Shown here in pieces: positions 21,301 to 32,315 of a stretch of 64,000 nt of DNA. The DNA lies in assembly GCA_037951105.1 (NCBI GenBank), contig JBAMJV010008350.1:29792-93791 (forward strand), in the 5' to 3' direction. A program made the translations under genes and the position numbers. This DNA comes from Echinarachnius parma (taxonomy: Eukaryota; Echinodermata; Echinoidea; Clypeasteroida; Echinarachniidae). The notes below the pieces were generated by a model. The model was given only the letters and a program-made list of their open reading frames with translations, was not told where the DNA came from and did not search any database. The number at the start of each line of letters is the position of its first letter. Position 1 is the stretch's first letter.

Positions 21301-24300
21301 CGTGCAAACAAAGCGAGTTAAGATATGTTTTGAAGTGATGTTAACACCATGTAACGTCCGAAACAAAATAGGGTATGTCATAACATAATGCAACTTTACT
21401 ACAATAAATTACAGATCGCAATTCTCAAATTGTAGTTATTGTAGTACTAGGTACACAGTACTTCATAATTTCACTAAAACCCTTAAAATTGTCTCTACTT
21501 TGGAGATCTGAACATATAATTATATATAAATCAAGTTTACATGTACTGTACTGTACTATAATGTCTATGGTTGATAGAAGACCCCTTTCTGTGCTATGAA
21601 GTTAATTTGACCATTTCAAAGAAGAATTTGGATAGATTTACATCTAAACATATATTTTCTGTATTTAAATATTCCAAAATAGCAAAGATTTAAACCACAA
21701 CTGGTCATAGAAGTGTAAAAAAAAGGGTAAATGTTAACAATGTGTAACGTCCGAAACACATACAAGAATCAAATTTGAATTTTGTTTGCAAGTGTCTTGC
21801 TCCAATTTTATATCATGTAAATATGTCCTATCATGCAACCTTCTCGCCAGTGTATAAAACACTTGGCGGCGCCGCCAAGCGTATGAGTTGGTAGAGTTTC
21901 CCGCGCCAAGCGCAAACTTCCCCCGCCAAGTGTGCCGCCAAGCGCAATATTCAGCGCCAAGCGCCTGAAGTAAATTGCAAATAAATCATGTTTATACAAA
22001 CAGTTTCTCATGCTAAATGTTACGGAAATGTTTTCACCGCATGAAAGACTTTCTCATCATATTTTCTGCGGCGATTTCCCATTGATATGCGATCCCTATG
22101 CGATTTCCCTGCGCGCGCGGTCGTCGCGAGTATCTCAGAAACGAACCTCAAGACTCCCAGTCACACGTCGGAAAGCGTTCGGAAGCGGGCCAGGCGGCGC
22201 GGCGGGCTGCCCCGCGCCAGGCCGCTATGCGAAGAGGTGCTCTAGCTCTGATCGCGGAGCACCGTGCACGCACGTGGCCGGTTTGTTATTATTGTACGAT
22301 CGACAATAGCATTTTGTTTTCGCGTATTATGATCAGAGAAAATCATATATATGATTTTCCCGCGATCATAACACGCTACTACATGTTTTGATAATAATCT
22401 AACATGTTTTATTTCATATTTGCTTTCATTTACAGACAGTCAGACACTGAGAAAGGGATCGTCCAAATAGAGCTGAAGACGGACGCACAACATGAGACGG
22501 ATCATGCTGGGCATGAGATAATTATATTTATAAGACAAAGGGATTATAGATAGTTAAAGTCATAACCAATTAAGGGGAATAAACAATGAGGGCATTTTGG
22601 TCCGACTTGAGCGATTATAAGGAAACGTTAATTGGCTGTATAAGCTGTAAAATAATACCTAGACATGATCAACAGTTAGAACTTAGATTCGGATATAAAT
22701 GGAAAATAAATTGATAGAGAAAAAAGGGACAAACGGCATCAGATAACGGCCCGGGGAAAACAAACATGCAGAAAGAAAGGTTTAAGTTACAAACTTTCAT
22801 AGGATAGCTGATAATTTGTTTGCACAAAGATTAATCATTGGACTGAGGACGATCATGCCATGATGGGATAAGGATGAGGAAATAATAATGAAGATGGTGT
22901 GAGCATGACGATCTCGGGCATGTATGATTATGATATCGGAAATGATGAACGGATGATCAAGATGAGGATGACGGTGATGATTATGACATGAATGATGAAC
23001 GGACGAGGATGATGAAATGATAATGAAGATGATGAGCATGACGGTGGGGATGCATGATTATATCGGAAATGATGAACTGATGAATGTGATGGTAATTATG
23101 AAATGTGATGATCAAGATGAGGATGACTGTGATTATGACATAAAGGATGATGGTGCATGATCGGTGATCACTATATTATTGTAAAGCGCTTAGAGAAGAT
23201 TATCAATCATTATTAGGCGCTATATAAGTCGAATATATTATAAATTCCTACTGAAGAAAATTATCAGTGATGGTATACAAGGCCCGGTGTTTCTCCTTGG
23301 CGAATTATGAAAATATATCCCGACTGATGGTCGTCAGACGGACCGACACGAGACATTAAGATGGAGAGAGGCGAAGCCAAGGAAATAATATGTCGAACTG
23401 AGGCAGAGGCAATACCGCGATTACAGTACAAAATGTAAGTAGTGAGATTAGCTTGAATTGTTACTTTATGGGTGTTACGGGTTGGTCCTCGATACAATTC
23501 GAGTTTGACCCCCAATTTATATTTGTTAAAAAAAGGAATGGTGTGTAAATAAAATAAGTACGTGTCCCCATTGAATAATGTGCGTGCGCGCACCCCCCCC
23601 CCCCTACCCCACCCACCCCATACCCAGACCAAGAGTAATACGCTGTCAGAAGCAGTATAGTAAATTCTAAAACCCTATTCAACCCAGCCCGTACGCAAAT
23701 TATAGTTTCTCATGAATTTTTAAATACAAATATCAGAACTATCGCAACCTCGCCGTCAAGTCCATGATCAATATTAAATTATTTTCCAATAAACTACTTT
23801 CAAATCTCCAGAAAGACAGCCAAAGATAAATTTTGCGTCATTTTAACAGTGAGATACACGTTCAAATTGTGACTGTAAGTTCATTGCATTGGCATTCGTG
23901 TGTGCAGCTGCATGCTGCAAACAGTCCATGATTAGAACGTTGAAACGACGTAAAATACCATTTGTGTTTTCTTTCGAAGCATGCAAGTAGTCTATTCGAG
24001 GTAAAGGTAATTTAATATCAAACATGAACTTACCAACAATGATTCGGCGATCAAAATATCTTACAAGTTTTACGTGACATTATTTACGGTGATAGTATAA
24101 TAATCACGACTCGATCTCTGTGTGTACGGCCAGCTGTACGGTACCTTGTACATACATGCAACATGTACGTTCCCGGTCCCGCCCGCCCTAGCTATTTAGC
24201 AATTCAACTTCAACTTGCCTTACGATGTTATCGTTGTTATTTAGCTTTCAAAATCCACCACGTGGCGCGCGTGTGTTGTGTGATCACATCGCGGCATAGA

Positions 24301-27300
24301 TTCAAATATTGCTTTCCCATAGTTCATAGACTTGTTTGGGGCTTGTAATTTGTCTGATAATTTATAATAATATGTACATAAAGCAGATTAATAGCAGATT
24401 ACCTACCTGACAGACTTACCTTAGACTTTTTGGTACGTGAGCGCCGTGGAGTTTTAATTATGCCGACATTCCCAAATCCCGATCGATGTAGTCATACTTA
24501 GTCGTTTGAACAACACAATCATTATCAAGTTCACATACTCATTCATCACCAAGTCATACCAAGTAATCGTTTATTTTTCATTATTTATTATCAGTTGATT
24601 TTTTTGTACATCATCACATACTAAAGAAAAATCATCTCCAAGTTATTATTTTAAATATGACTATCAAATTATCAGTAAAACTGGGGTAAAACTATCATAA
24701 AATAGCCGAGCCATCATTTGAAATACTAAAGTAAAATGGTAAGTATTAATGATTAAACATCACAATCAAAATCATCGCTAGTCGGCAGGGCAGTCGCACA
24801 TGAAACTAAATCATACTCATACCAGGACCGTCAACAAATTAATTATTAAAAGAAGATGACTAAAACAACGGGGATAGACAAATTATGATAAAGCATTAAC
24901 TGCATTTTTTGTTCAAGCCCGAATTTCTGTAGAAGCTGAACGGTTTCCGATGATTTGAAGGAGCCTTGCAACAAAATGGATGTGGTATACTCTTACTGAC
25001 TCGGACCGTCTGTCATCTTCCTAAAAAGGAAAGAAAAAAAACATGTTATGATTATGTTGATAGTTATATTTTGAGGCCATTATTATGACAATGACATCAA
25101 CGCACAACTGTCCCGAGTAAAGTTTATGTACTAGCTTCCCCCGAATTATACAGCTTGCTGGCGACTATATAGAAAAATCTAATGTTTTCATGTCCTTTTC
25201 TACATTGTATTTCACTGTCGGCCGACAGTAAAATACTGCATTTTAATGTAAAAGAGGACACAAAAACGATGGAATTGTCTGGAGTCTAGCTGGCGATCTA
25301 AACCGCCCGTTTCAAACTGAAACGTTGCATGCACGCTCGCGGCGTCAGCTCCGACGACTGGGTCTTTTTTCTATCTGCATGCACGTGGGAATTGATCGAG
25401 TTACTTGCTGTTTAAGTACCCAAATGAGGTCAAAATTCGCTCCAAAAGATGGTCTAGTTTTGAGTTTTCGCGCTGCGCGCGGGAGGGGGGCACATCCCCC
25501 CTCCCGGCCCTCCCCCCTGCGCACGCTTCGCGTGCGCGATCGGCGCTATCGCGCCGATAAGAGCTCCGCCAAGCGCAATTTTTCCGATCTATAAATTTTT
25601 GATTTTGCGCCAAGCGTAAATTTTTTTCTGGCGAGAAGGCTGGTATTGTTTCCATACAATAAGTTTGAACCAACAACAGTAAACAAAATTTGCATTACAA
25701 AAACTTCAAATTGCAAAATTCAAATTTTAAGGCTATTTTTCACTTTAAAATGACCTAAAAACTAAAATTTAAGAAACAGAAGCCCCGAAAATGGCACACA
25801 TGATGTCAGAAGCCCACTTTAATTATTTGTATTATTTGTAATGCCATTTGGAATAGTAGGATTTTAGTATGGCAATGTGAAAATATATCATATTTTTCTT
25901 TTAAATATAGGAAATCCTAAATGTCCATAGATATTTCGCAGAATTGGGGATAGATTAAGCCCAGATATTTATATTTCACGAAAATATAAGTTGTGTCAAT
26001 GTTAAAAAAACATGTTTGAAGTTAGTTCACTTAATTTCAATTTTGACCATGTTGGTTGACACATTTGGCATCTTTAAAAAAACCAGTGCCAAATACAAAA
26101 AAAAATGAGCACAACTTAAAAAAGGGAAAATCCGAGGGTGGAGGGGTGGGGGGTTGAGGGTATTCCCCCTTTTCTCCACCACCACCCCCCTCCCTCTTCT
26201 ACCTAAGCCTGCCATGACATGTACACAGTCATCATACGCTAATCTATAAAAAACACATTTTTTTTTAATGAGTGCACTTTCAACCTAAAGTGAGAAAATT
26301 GAGGGTTTGCGAGGGGGGTGTCGGGGGCCTCTTTTCTACATTCCACCCCCCCTTCCGTTTACCCAACCCTTCCATGAAATGTACATCATAGTTCACTTGT
26401 ATATCAATAATATTATAAATATATGCAAATATAACATAAGTGAAACTTTCGACATAGCAGAAATGTGGGTGGTGGGGTTGCATCCCCCCCCCCCCTCCCA
26501 TTTACCCCCTAAAATAATCATCTATTAATTATAGTGGACATTATGAGTCTCGTGGGTTAGCTTTTTCCCATAAACATGTTAAGAAAATCTTATGTACCCA
26601 TGAAATGTTGTACAAATTCACTTTGCATCCCCCATTTTTCAAGACCCTCTCCCGCCCCTCAACGTCATAATTAGTAAACTTCCACGGGGAATATTAAACG
26701 TTATAATGATAAGAATGAACTGTGAAAATTTCATGCTTTCTTCATTTTGTGCACAATTGTTATGATTTCAAGCCCTTAACTGCCTAACTATGGTGGAGGG
26801 AAAAGCACGGAATGTTCCACTCCCGAGAGATTTTAAATGATATTGAGGGAAGAGTAAATAAGTCCCTCGACTACGTCTCGGGACTTATTTTCTTTACTAA
26901 ATAGCATTTTAAATTACCAAGGGGAACATTCCATGATTTTCCCCCGACAGCAAAATAACAATCAAGACTTATGAAAGTTGAGAAATATTTAGTCAATATT
27001 ATAAAAAGTTATAAAAGTATACATTATAAAAACAAGGGGAAAGAAAATTACAAAGTTGTATCAAAACTAAAAAGTAAAAAGAAATGAATGCAAGAAAATA
27101 ATTGAGGAAAAATGGAAAGCCATGAGAATCATTGATAAAAAAAACAGGATAAGAAAATTATAGGAAATCCATGGAAAATAAGTCAAGAAATTAAAAAACG
27201 AAGAGCCACAATGAATTTTAAAAAAAGGAAAAGGAAACAGAAAAACATTTGAAGATTAATTTACAAATATTTATATAATTTGGAATTGTAAATGGAAGAT

Positions 27301-27931
27301 TGAAATTTACGTAAAACAAATTGAGAAGAAACAAAAGCAGGAAAAGAAACGGGTCAGGATAATTGAAAAATACATCAACAAATAAATGTTGACAATTTGA
27401 AAATTGTAAATTTTATGTAATTTTCATAATTGATTGAATTGAATTGAAAGAAAGAAAAGAAAGAGACATGCATAATTAAGAAATTTTTCAAAACTACATC
27501 AAATAAAATATAAACAGGAAATGGCAGAGAATAAACCAATTTTTTTCTAATTTGAAATTAGATAATGTTGACTCAATGAAGTAATAATGTTCGTCTCTAA
27601 ATTGTTGTAGCTTGTGTTGCATTATCATAGCACAGGCTCAGCCATTGACATTTCCACACACTCACAATCATACACACACCTCAAAAAGGCACAGGGGCAG
27701 GGCCACAGCATGGCTTTTGAGCGGGCCAAGCATGCGGATATGCATGCATCACTACAACACCGCGTACGATTCGGTCAGTTTGTGTACCCGGAGTTGCGGG
27801 CACCGTGCACAGCTGCTGTCCGCTGGCGCTCGTTTGTTGCGTAGCGTTGCGTCGAGGGTTTCAAATTTCAGTGGACCAACTTAAAATTTCGCGCGCTCCA
27901 TACTTACATTCAAAACTTTTCTCTCAGACAT
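9307..27931 (-). CDS. YJU2: YJU2 / CCDC94 splicing factor, complete, seven exons
   Basis: Coding exons, 5' to 3' on the minus strand: 27931-27908, 16821-16721, 14287-14143, 12313-12182, 11807-11626, 10878-10734, 10110-9307. All joins keep phase and give 510 aa. Exon 1 encodes only MSERKVLN followed by GTAAGT; exon 2 opens [15 protein letters not shown] and contains APFNM. Exon 3 holds a CxxC pair at residues 43/46 and another at 80/83, with [11 protein letters not shown] and YLGL between, the zinc-binding core of the family. Exons 4-5 ([39 protein letters not shown]) form the charged helical middle. Known role: Cwc16-family factor that joins the activated spliceosome and promotes branching, acting in the nucleus. 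Human YJU2 is about 323 aa; the excess here lies in the C-terminal exon, a 15-residue repeat array. The related CCDC130/YJU2B is excluded by the [17 protein letters not shown] start. Confidence 0.93.
9580..10005 (-). repeat. 45-bp coding minisatellite in YJU2 last exon
   Basis: About nine units of 45 bp, each encoding a 15-residue T/S/A-rich repeat such as [15 protein letters not shown]. The central three units are nearly identical; outer ones diverge. The unit is an exact multiple of three, so frame is kept. It lies between the conserved basic segment ([18 protein letters not shown]) and the acidic [12 protein letters not shown] tail typical of the family's C-terminus. Many T/S residues make it a plausible phosphorylation substrate (inference). 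Confidence 0.9.
10218..10415 (+). mobile_element. tRNA-derived SINE-like sequence
   Basis: A degraded tRNA-like head (AGCACTGGTCTAGCCATCTA, then a B-box-like GTATCAATTCCC) is followed about 100 bp later by AAGCGCTATATAAAT, a 3' motif I associate with common invertebrate SINEs. A similar AGCGC...AGGCGCTATATAAG stretch stands alone at 23182-23232. Lies in YJU2 intron 6. Confidence 0.45.
10415..10593. mobile_element. Short inverted-repeat element (TACAGTCAAACCTG ends)
   Basis: Termini TACAGTCAAACCTG and CAGGTTTGACTGTA are perfectly complementary over 14 bp; internal GTGGCCACT/AGACAGGT words repeat. No ORF. TA at the ends suggests a Tc1/mariner-type non-autonomous element. A half copy lies at 44307-44395. 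Confidence 0.75.
10995..11386 (-). repeat. Three partial copies of YJU2 exon 6, upstream of the real exon
   Basis: Copies at about 10995-11052 (degenerate), 11190-11256 and 11314-11386 reproduce the intron-5/exon-6 junction: a CTTTTGTGTTTCAG-like acceptor plus the first 50-60 exon bases encoding [18 protein letters not shown]. None retains the exon's 3' end or donor. In the 11314-11386 copy the frame continues GAA-TAG, so use of that acceptor would truncate the protein. Confidence 0.9.
12520..13030 (-). repeat. Four partial copies of YJU2 exon 4, upstream of the real exon
   Basis: Copies at about 12520-12590, 12650-12728, 12848-12925 and 12961-13030 each reproduce the first 50-70 bases of exon 4 ([20 protein letters not shown]) with an AG acceptor in front, but none has the exon's 3' half or donor. 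The last is shortened internally. Similar intron sequence (AATGAACTACATTCT...) accompanies them, so the duplicated unit is intron end plus exon start. Confidence 0.92.
13177..14059. mobile_element. TTAA-flanked inverted-repeat element, interrupted
   Basis: Bounded by TTAA at 13173-13176 and 14060-14063, with complementary ends AGGGACTTAGTAAC and GTTACTAGATCCCT. The uninterrupted version of the same family lies at 46275-46662 in reverse orientation. Here it is split by the element at 13504-14048. TTAA duplication is typical of piggyBac-like transposition; no transposase is encoded. Confidence 0.8.
13504..14048. mobile_element. Inserted element with G/C-tract ends
   Basis: Begins with a long G run followed by CACTCATGTATAATGTAAG and ends GTCAAAAAATAATTCGAGTG plus a C run, i.e. 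an inverted repeat whose outer part is homopolymer. Flanked by the direct repeat ACTAGATCCC (13494-13503 and 14049-14058), which is single in the intact host element, so this is a target duplication. Internally several TAGACCCC...GGCTCC words repeat. A truncated copy starts at 49968. Confidence 0.8.
14794..15220. mobile_element. TTAA-flanked MITE, family 'GGTACCACC'
   Basis: Flanked by TTAA at 14790-14793 and 15221-15224; ends AGGGTACCACCACC and CTGGTGGTCCCCT. No coding capacity. The copy at 50551-50960 is highly similar. Confidence 0.8.
15225..15783. mobile_element. TTAA-flanked MITE sharing a junction with its neighbour
   Basis: Flanked by TTAA at 15221-15224 and 15784-15787; ends AGGGGAATTCCACCCC and GGCCCGGAATACCCCT, inverted over about 11 bp. 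It abuts the previous MITE with one shared TTAA. Confidence 0.75.
16090..16323 (+). mobile_element. Helitron-type 3' terminus
   Basis: A perfect GC hairpin (CCCGCGG-ATTT-CCGCGGG, 16297-16314) is followed five bases later by CTAG and then T, the canonical Helitron 3' end (hairpin, CTRR, insertion before T). The 5' boundary was not located; the start given is arbitrary. Non-coding. Lies in YJU2 intron 2, antisense to the gene. Confidence 0.6.
17262..17773. mobile_element. Inverted-repeat element (TACCGTAAAACTC ends)
   Basis: Ends TACCGTAAAACTCCGTGTAT and, inverted, ATACACAGAGTTTTACGGTA, continued by AAGGCGCAC on both sides (GTGCGCCTTAT on the right). TA at both edges suggests TA target duplication. 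Inside are an A-tract and AT-rich filler, no ORF. In YJU2 intron 1. Confidence 0.75.
18354..21757. repeat. Dispersed 15-bp motif array A (GTTTCGGACGTTACA)
   Basis: Eight exact copies: forward at 18354, 18931 and 19306; reverse complement at 18563, 18737, 18755, 21350 and 21743. Nearly every site has GTTAAC within about 4-18 bp on the TTACA side, giving a compound GTTAAC...TGTAACGTCCGAAAC unit. Spacing is irregular (18 bp to 2 kb) and the rest is AT-rich and non-coding. It is not a tandem satellite and not a plain inverted repeat. Lies in YJU2 intron 1. Confidence 0.85.
19545..19960 (+). repeat. Motif array B (GGTCACGTGTGTGAC)
   Basis: Four exact copies, all in the same orientation, at 19545, 19724, 19921 and 19946, nested within array A. 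The motif has an internal dyad (GTCAC...GTGAC). The last two are only 25 bp apart. Confidence 0.85.
21836..25642. mobile_element. Putative 3.8-kb non-autonomous DNA transposon
   Basis: Terminal inverted repeat CAACCTTCTCGCCAG (21836-21850) and CTGGCGAGAAGGCTG (25628-25642), 14 of 15 matching. Both ends carry GC-rich subterminal repeats of CGCCAAGCG/CGCCAAGTG (about seven on the left to 21970, at least two on the right from 25565), unlike the AT-rich surroundings. The interior has GC-rich islands, a GAT-rich stretch and no transposase frame I can recognise. Target duplication not evident. It might instead be two related copies of one terminus. Confidence 0.5.
22830..23165 (+). repeat. GAT/GATGA-rich degenerate simple repeat
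   Basis: Imperfect ATGATGA.../ATGACGGTGAT units with a longer-period word (ATGATTATGATATCGGAAATG) recurring. Non-coding. Confidence 0.7.
25643..27907. other. 5' part of YJU2 intron 1: AT-rich, no gene
   Basis: Contains two or three diverged copies of a roughly 200-bp unit with C/G-rich cores (26110-26250, 26285-26400, 26460-26515; shared words CCATGA(C/A)ATGTACA and TTTTCTCC/CTTTTCTAC). 26.9-27.5 kb is AAGAAA-rich. No exon with matching splice sites was found. Confidence 0.5.
27902..27907 (-). promoter_or_regulatory. YJU2 exon 1 splice donor (GTAAGT)
   Basis: Read on the minus strand, AAT|GTAAGTATGG follows the eighth codon. It decides the micro-exon boundary and pairs in phase 0 with the acceptor at 16822-16824. 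Confidence 0.85.
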
Positions 27932-29894
27932 CTTTGCTGATCAAATGTGTACCGTTGTTGTCCTTGGGGTGTAAGGTATTTGCCAACAGCTCTAGATGTG
28001 CCTCAGCTTTCAATTAAATTCGATTTTTAGCGGTCTTCAAAAAGCTTCTGAGAGCAGCAACTATTGCAAGTGTGTCCGATCGACGGCGTCTACTTTACGC
28101 AATTATAGTACCAATAAAAACTACAAATTACTTACGTACACAACGCACATATACATGACGGTAACTTCTACCGCACTTTACTGTATTCAAACAGCAATAT
28201 TGTCATTGTGTACAGTTTTCGTTATCTTTCTGCTATTTTGAACGTAATTTTCTCTGGCATTTCAAGACGTTTCGATGTACTAATTAAGGTATGATATGCA
28301 TTATTATATCAATGAATATATGGAGGGACACAAAGACTACTAATTCGATACTAGTTGGTGTTATGTTATCTATGAATTTGGTATATTTGTTACTCCAAAT
28401 ATCTCTCATTAGTCTTTACAGTCCCACAGTCCCACACATTATAATTTATGTGTGCTGTGATTATAAATTGCTCCTGACTGAGTTATTTAACTTTTAAGTT
28501 TTAACGACCGGTGATGTATGTATGGAGTGTAGTGACATTGCGTGTATCTGGATCCGGATGTACTGATAATGATGTATTTGTAAATGTGTTAGAAAAAAAG
28601 TAAACAAACCTTGACTTGAGTTGTGTAGAATAATATAAGAAGGAGCAGCAGCAGTAAGGGCCGCCTGCATCTAAACGCCCACCCCCCCCCCATTGTTGTT
28701 TGTGTTTGTTTGTGCTGTCGCGTCTCTGTTTTTGTTTTTGTTTTGTTTATTTTGTTTGCGTTCACTGTACTGTATGTGCACCTCACGCAGTGCGTAATCT
28801 TCAGTCATGAAGTCTGCACTACCAAGGAAGAAGAAGAAGGAACCAAACTTTGCCCCAAACTTTGTACCAAAGTCAAAGTAAACTCAGTTTCTGCAGGCTG
28901 CAGCATATACAGTTAACTGTTAACACCTTGACTATGACTTGTAGTTGTACTTGTAGTAGCGACGCCAAACGCACCCCGATTTTAGGGCTTGCTATTCCGA
29001 CAACACGCAAATTTCGATCTTGTTTTTGTGCTAATATCTCAAAAAATATTCACTTAGAATTTATCTTTTCATGATTTTTCCGGAGACTAACATTATTTGA
29101 ATGATGATATTATGTTGGTGTGATTAAATAAAGTGAATTTAACGAAGAAAAATGTGTGTTTTGTGTGCGTATTTTTTTAGTTGTGATGTGACTTTTGCGT
29201 ACGGAGCACTCGCCTGCGGCGAACACTTCCGGATTGAACGATCTCGTTCTTTCGTATTTTCCCGAAGTTTTCATGTGTCTACATGGCTTCAAAGTACATC
29301 AAAATAAAGGTAAGAGTTTTCTTCAGCATATCCATGAAATTTCTGATTTTTTAATGCTAAATTTTCTTGAGATTTGAATGGTGAAAAAGATGACAAATAA
29401 GACCAAAAATATGACCGGATTTTAACTGGCTATATCTTTGCACCTACCCCTACAGACAAGCTATGGACAAAACTTTTCGGACTCTGTGATTGGTCAGCTT
29501 TCATTTGATACCAAATTTATGGCCAATCACAGTGTCGCATATGTACCGCAAGAGCTAGTTTGATCGTATCCTTATTGAAAATTGTTAGAATCGATCCACT
29601 TGTGATCGATCTACTGCCCTCAATGTTGGATTATAGTACAGTTTACTGTAGTCCCAGTTACTGAAATTCATGTTATTAGTAATATTACAAGCAAATTATT
29701 AGGAATCGTGTTGAAATTATCTAAATTTCTTTATTTCATTGCTTGAATATTACTTTTTATTTGTGGGGAGGTTGGAAATATGACATTTGCAAGATTTATG
29801 TAGACTTTTTTCTTATAAAACTTGAATAATTTTCAAAAAGTGGGAAACAAGGGCCTGGGGAGTGGGGTAATTATAAATACAATTTTTTCTTTCT

Positions 29895-30250
29895 TTGGGG
29901 GGGGGGGGGGGGGGGTTCTTTGGGGGGTAGGGGGTGGGTTTTTTTCTTTGGGGGTGGGGGGGGGGGTGGGGTGCTGGGGGGGGGGGGGGGGGGAATTATA
30001 GCACTGGGGCTTTCTTCCTTCTAATCCTACCTTTTTTTAAAATTTTCAGCGGTGGATTAGTGGCACGCCCCTTCCATCTTTTTTGGGGGTTTACAAATGA
30101 ATTTAAAATGTTACCCTGCTATTTTTTTTCCCCTCCCCCCCCCCCCCCATGACAAATATAAATTCATTTTTCATGTTCAATTATTACAATTGATAGGGAA
30201 GTGCAATTGTGTGACTGTGGTGACCCCCTCCCCCCCCCCCCCCCCACCCT
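29895..30250. repeat. Poly-G and poly-C tracts
   Basis: Several G runs of 10-18 (29898-29992) are followed by C runs at 30130-30150 and 30226-30246. They resemble the homopolymer ends of the 13.5-kb element, but the diagnostic CACTCATGTAT sequence is absent. Confidence 0.5.
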
Positions 30251-31913
30251 CTTTTTGCTTTTTTTCCTTTTTTGTTTGCAATTAAAATGGGAATGTTATC
30301 TAGCTTTTTTTATAGGGCACTTAACGGCCCCTGTTAATTTTTTTTTTTAGTGATTAAGAACAGATTTTTTCCCATGTTTTTTTTTAAGGGTGTGCATAAT
30401 TAGAATGGGGGCATACCCCACATTATATGTTTATGTTTTTGTTACAGTAGATTTTTCTGCGCTGTTCTTTTGTTTACAATGGATTTGTCTGCACTGTTGA
30501 TTGTTTGTTTTTACTGGGGCACTCTTCCGCCCCTCCCATCTCCCATAATTGTTTTTTCTTTTCATGTTTTTAAGGTTCAGGAGGTTTTTTTTTTCAGGGT
30601 GTTTATAAAAGGGGGGCATAATCAGTACCTATTTGTTACTTAATTTTGTATCAATTTTGTAAAACAAGTGATTATAATAATTTTACTTAGCCTACCTGTT
30701 AAGATGTGTTTTAAAAATAGGGGGCATACCTCCTCCCCTTCTGTCCCAATTATTATTATACAGGTTTTTTTTTTCAAGGGGTGTTCATAAACTTGGCGAT
30801 GTGGAGGCATTTCCCACCCCTTCTTACACACCATCTTTCTTTCCTTTTTTACTCTTTTAAAATAAGCACACACGTTTTATACACAATTATTTTCATGTAG
30901 CATTCTGCATTTAATATCCTCTGTTTTGCTGGCAGCATCCCATACCTGTAAAAGAAAACAAAATCAAGTGACATAACAATGATCAAAACGGTAACATTTT
31001 GCTCATAGGATAACGTAAATTGCTAAATATGCAAAAAGTGCCTCATTATATATGCAAAAAGTACCTCATTATATATGCATTAATTTGCATAATTTGCATA
31101 TTGTTAAAATCAACATACATGTACAGTGCACACTGGTTTTCCTTAATCAATTCTTCTGCAGTTACATTAATTTTCCATTAAAAAACATAAAATTTATCTC
31201 ATTTAACATAAAATCTACATCAGTTGTATGCTCATGAATATGCAAATATGCGAGTGGAAATTTTTTGAACTTTTCCTCATTAAATATGCGCTAATTTGCA
31301 AAAACAACATTTTTTCAAAAAAAACGTTACCTCATTGCGTTCACAATTACATAAGCTTTAAAATGAGGGGTCACATCATATGGTTATTTTCAATATTTAA
31401 AAATCATGTGGCATTGCTACTTGTAGGGGTGAATAAACTCGACTATGTATGAACATGATTAATATTTCCGGCATTCTGACTGAGAGAATGAGTCTGAATC
31501 TGAGACTAGCAAAGGCCGACAGTCAAATATTTCAGTAAAAATGTCAAGACAAAGAGGCCATTATGAAAGCGCTACATGTAGATTTATCGATCTAAGTTAC
31601 TAGTGAAAACTAGTCTAGACTGAGTCTGACTCTAAAATCACTTAAATCGAAGAGGGGAAAATTAAAATTCTTCTAGTTTACATTTTCAATTTCATTTGCA
31701 AAGACAAAGTACTAATAATTATAATTCAAATCTGATTTTTGTCTGTATTATTATTTGTTAGTTTAAAGGGTAATGAACCATGAACAAACTTCCTTTTCAT
31801 ACTTTAGTCTTTGCATTTATGGTCATGAGGCTTTCATCAACTGTCTGTGGAGCTTTGCAGTGATTTGAAGAGCTAAATAAATGTTTTTCTTTCATGTTCG
31901 GAAACTCATAGTT

Positions 31914-32315
31914 TCAGAACTGTTTCTTGGAGCCTGTTACTGTTAGACTGAGTAGGATATGGTTGCTATTGTCACTGGTCTACTGAGGAGTGAGGGATGT
32001 AGTCTACTCTGCAGGTTTCATACTCATAGCCATCAAGCTGGGTTTATTTGTTATTCAAACCCTCTGTACTGCAGCTTTATATTTGACAACAAAGAATGGT
32101 AGTTAAATCATGTTACAGAATCACTTGATAACCATTTGAACATTTCTTTGGCTTAATCCAGCAAGATGTAGATGTCCATCAGTGGCACTGGTCTACAACG
32201 GGATGTAGTGTTTTCGGCAGTCATCTTAGCTTAGCTCTTGCCCTTATCTGTTACTCAAACTCTCTGTACTGTGGCTTTGCATTTGACAGCCGTGAGGTTG
32301 ATATCAATTGTTGAG
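31914..32315 (+). repeat. Two degenerate copies of TMTC3 exon 1 and its 5' leader
   Basis: About 31914-32095 and 32165-32315 resemble 32385-32545: CAGAACTGTTTCTTGGA, GTGGCACTGGTCTACAACGG and TCTGTACTGTGGCTTTGCAT recur. Reading frames are broken in both. Confidence 0.85.

Noticed and set aside
18354-21757. CRISPR-like array
   Set aside because: Motif spacing is irregular, orientation mixed, and the genome is plainly eukaryotic.
22010-22391. Overlapping plus-strand frames of about 100 codons
   Set aside because: They arise from a GC-rich island; arginine/alanine-rich, no motif, no splice signals.
23264-23682. Minus-strand frames of 73-122 codons
   Set aside because: They cross a C tract (glycine-rich translation) and show no homology-like pattern.
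24400-25030. Possible minus-strand YJU2 first exons (AAG|GTAAGT near 24421; ATGACAGACGG near 25000)
   Set aside because: Phase and sequence do not match exon 2; the exact family start was found at 27908-27931.
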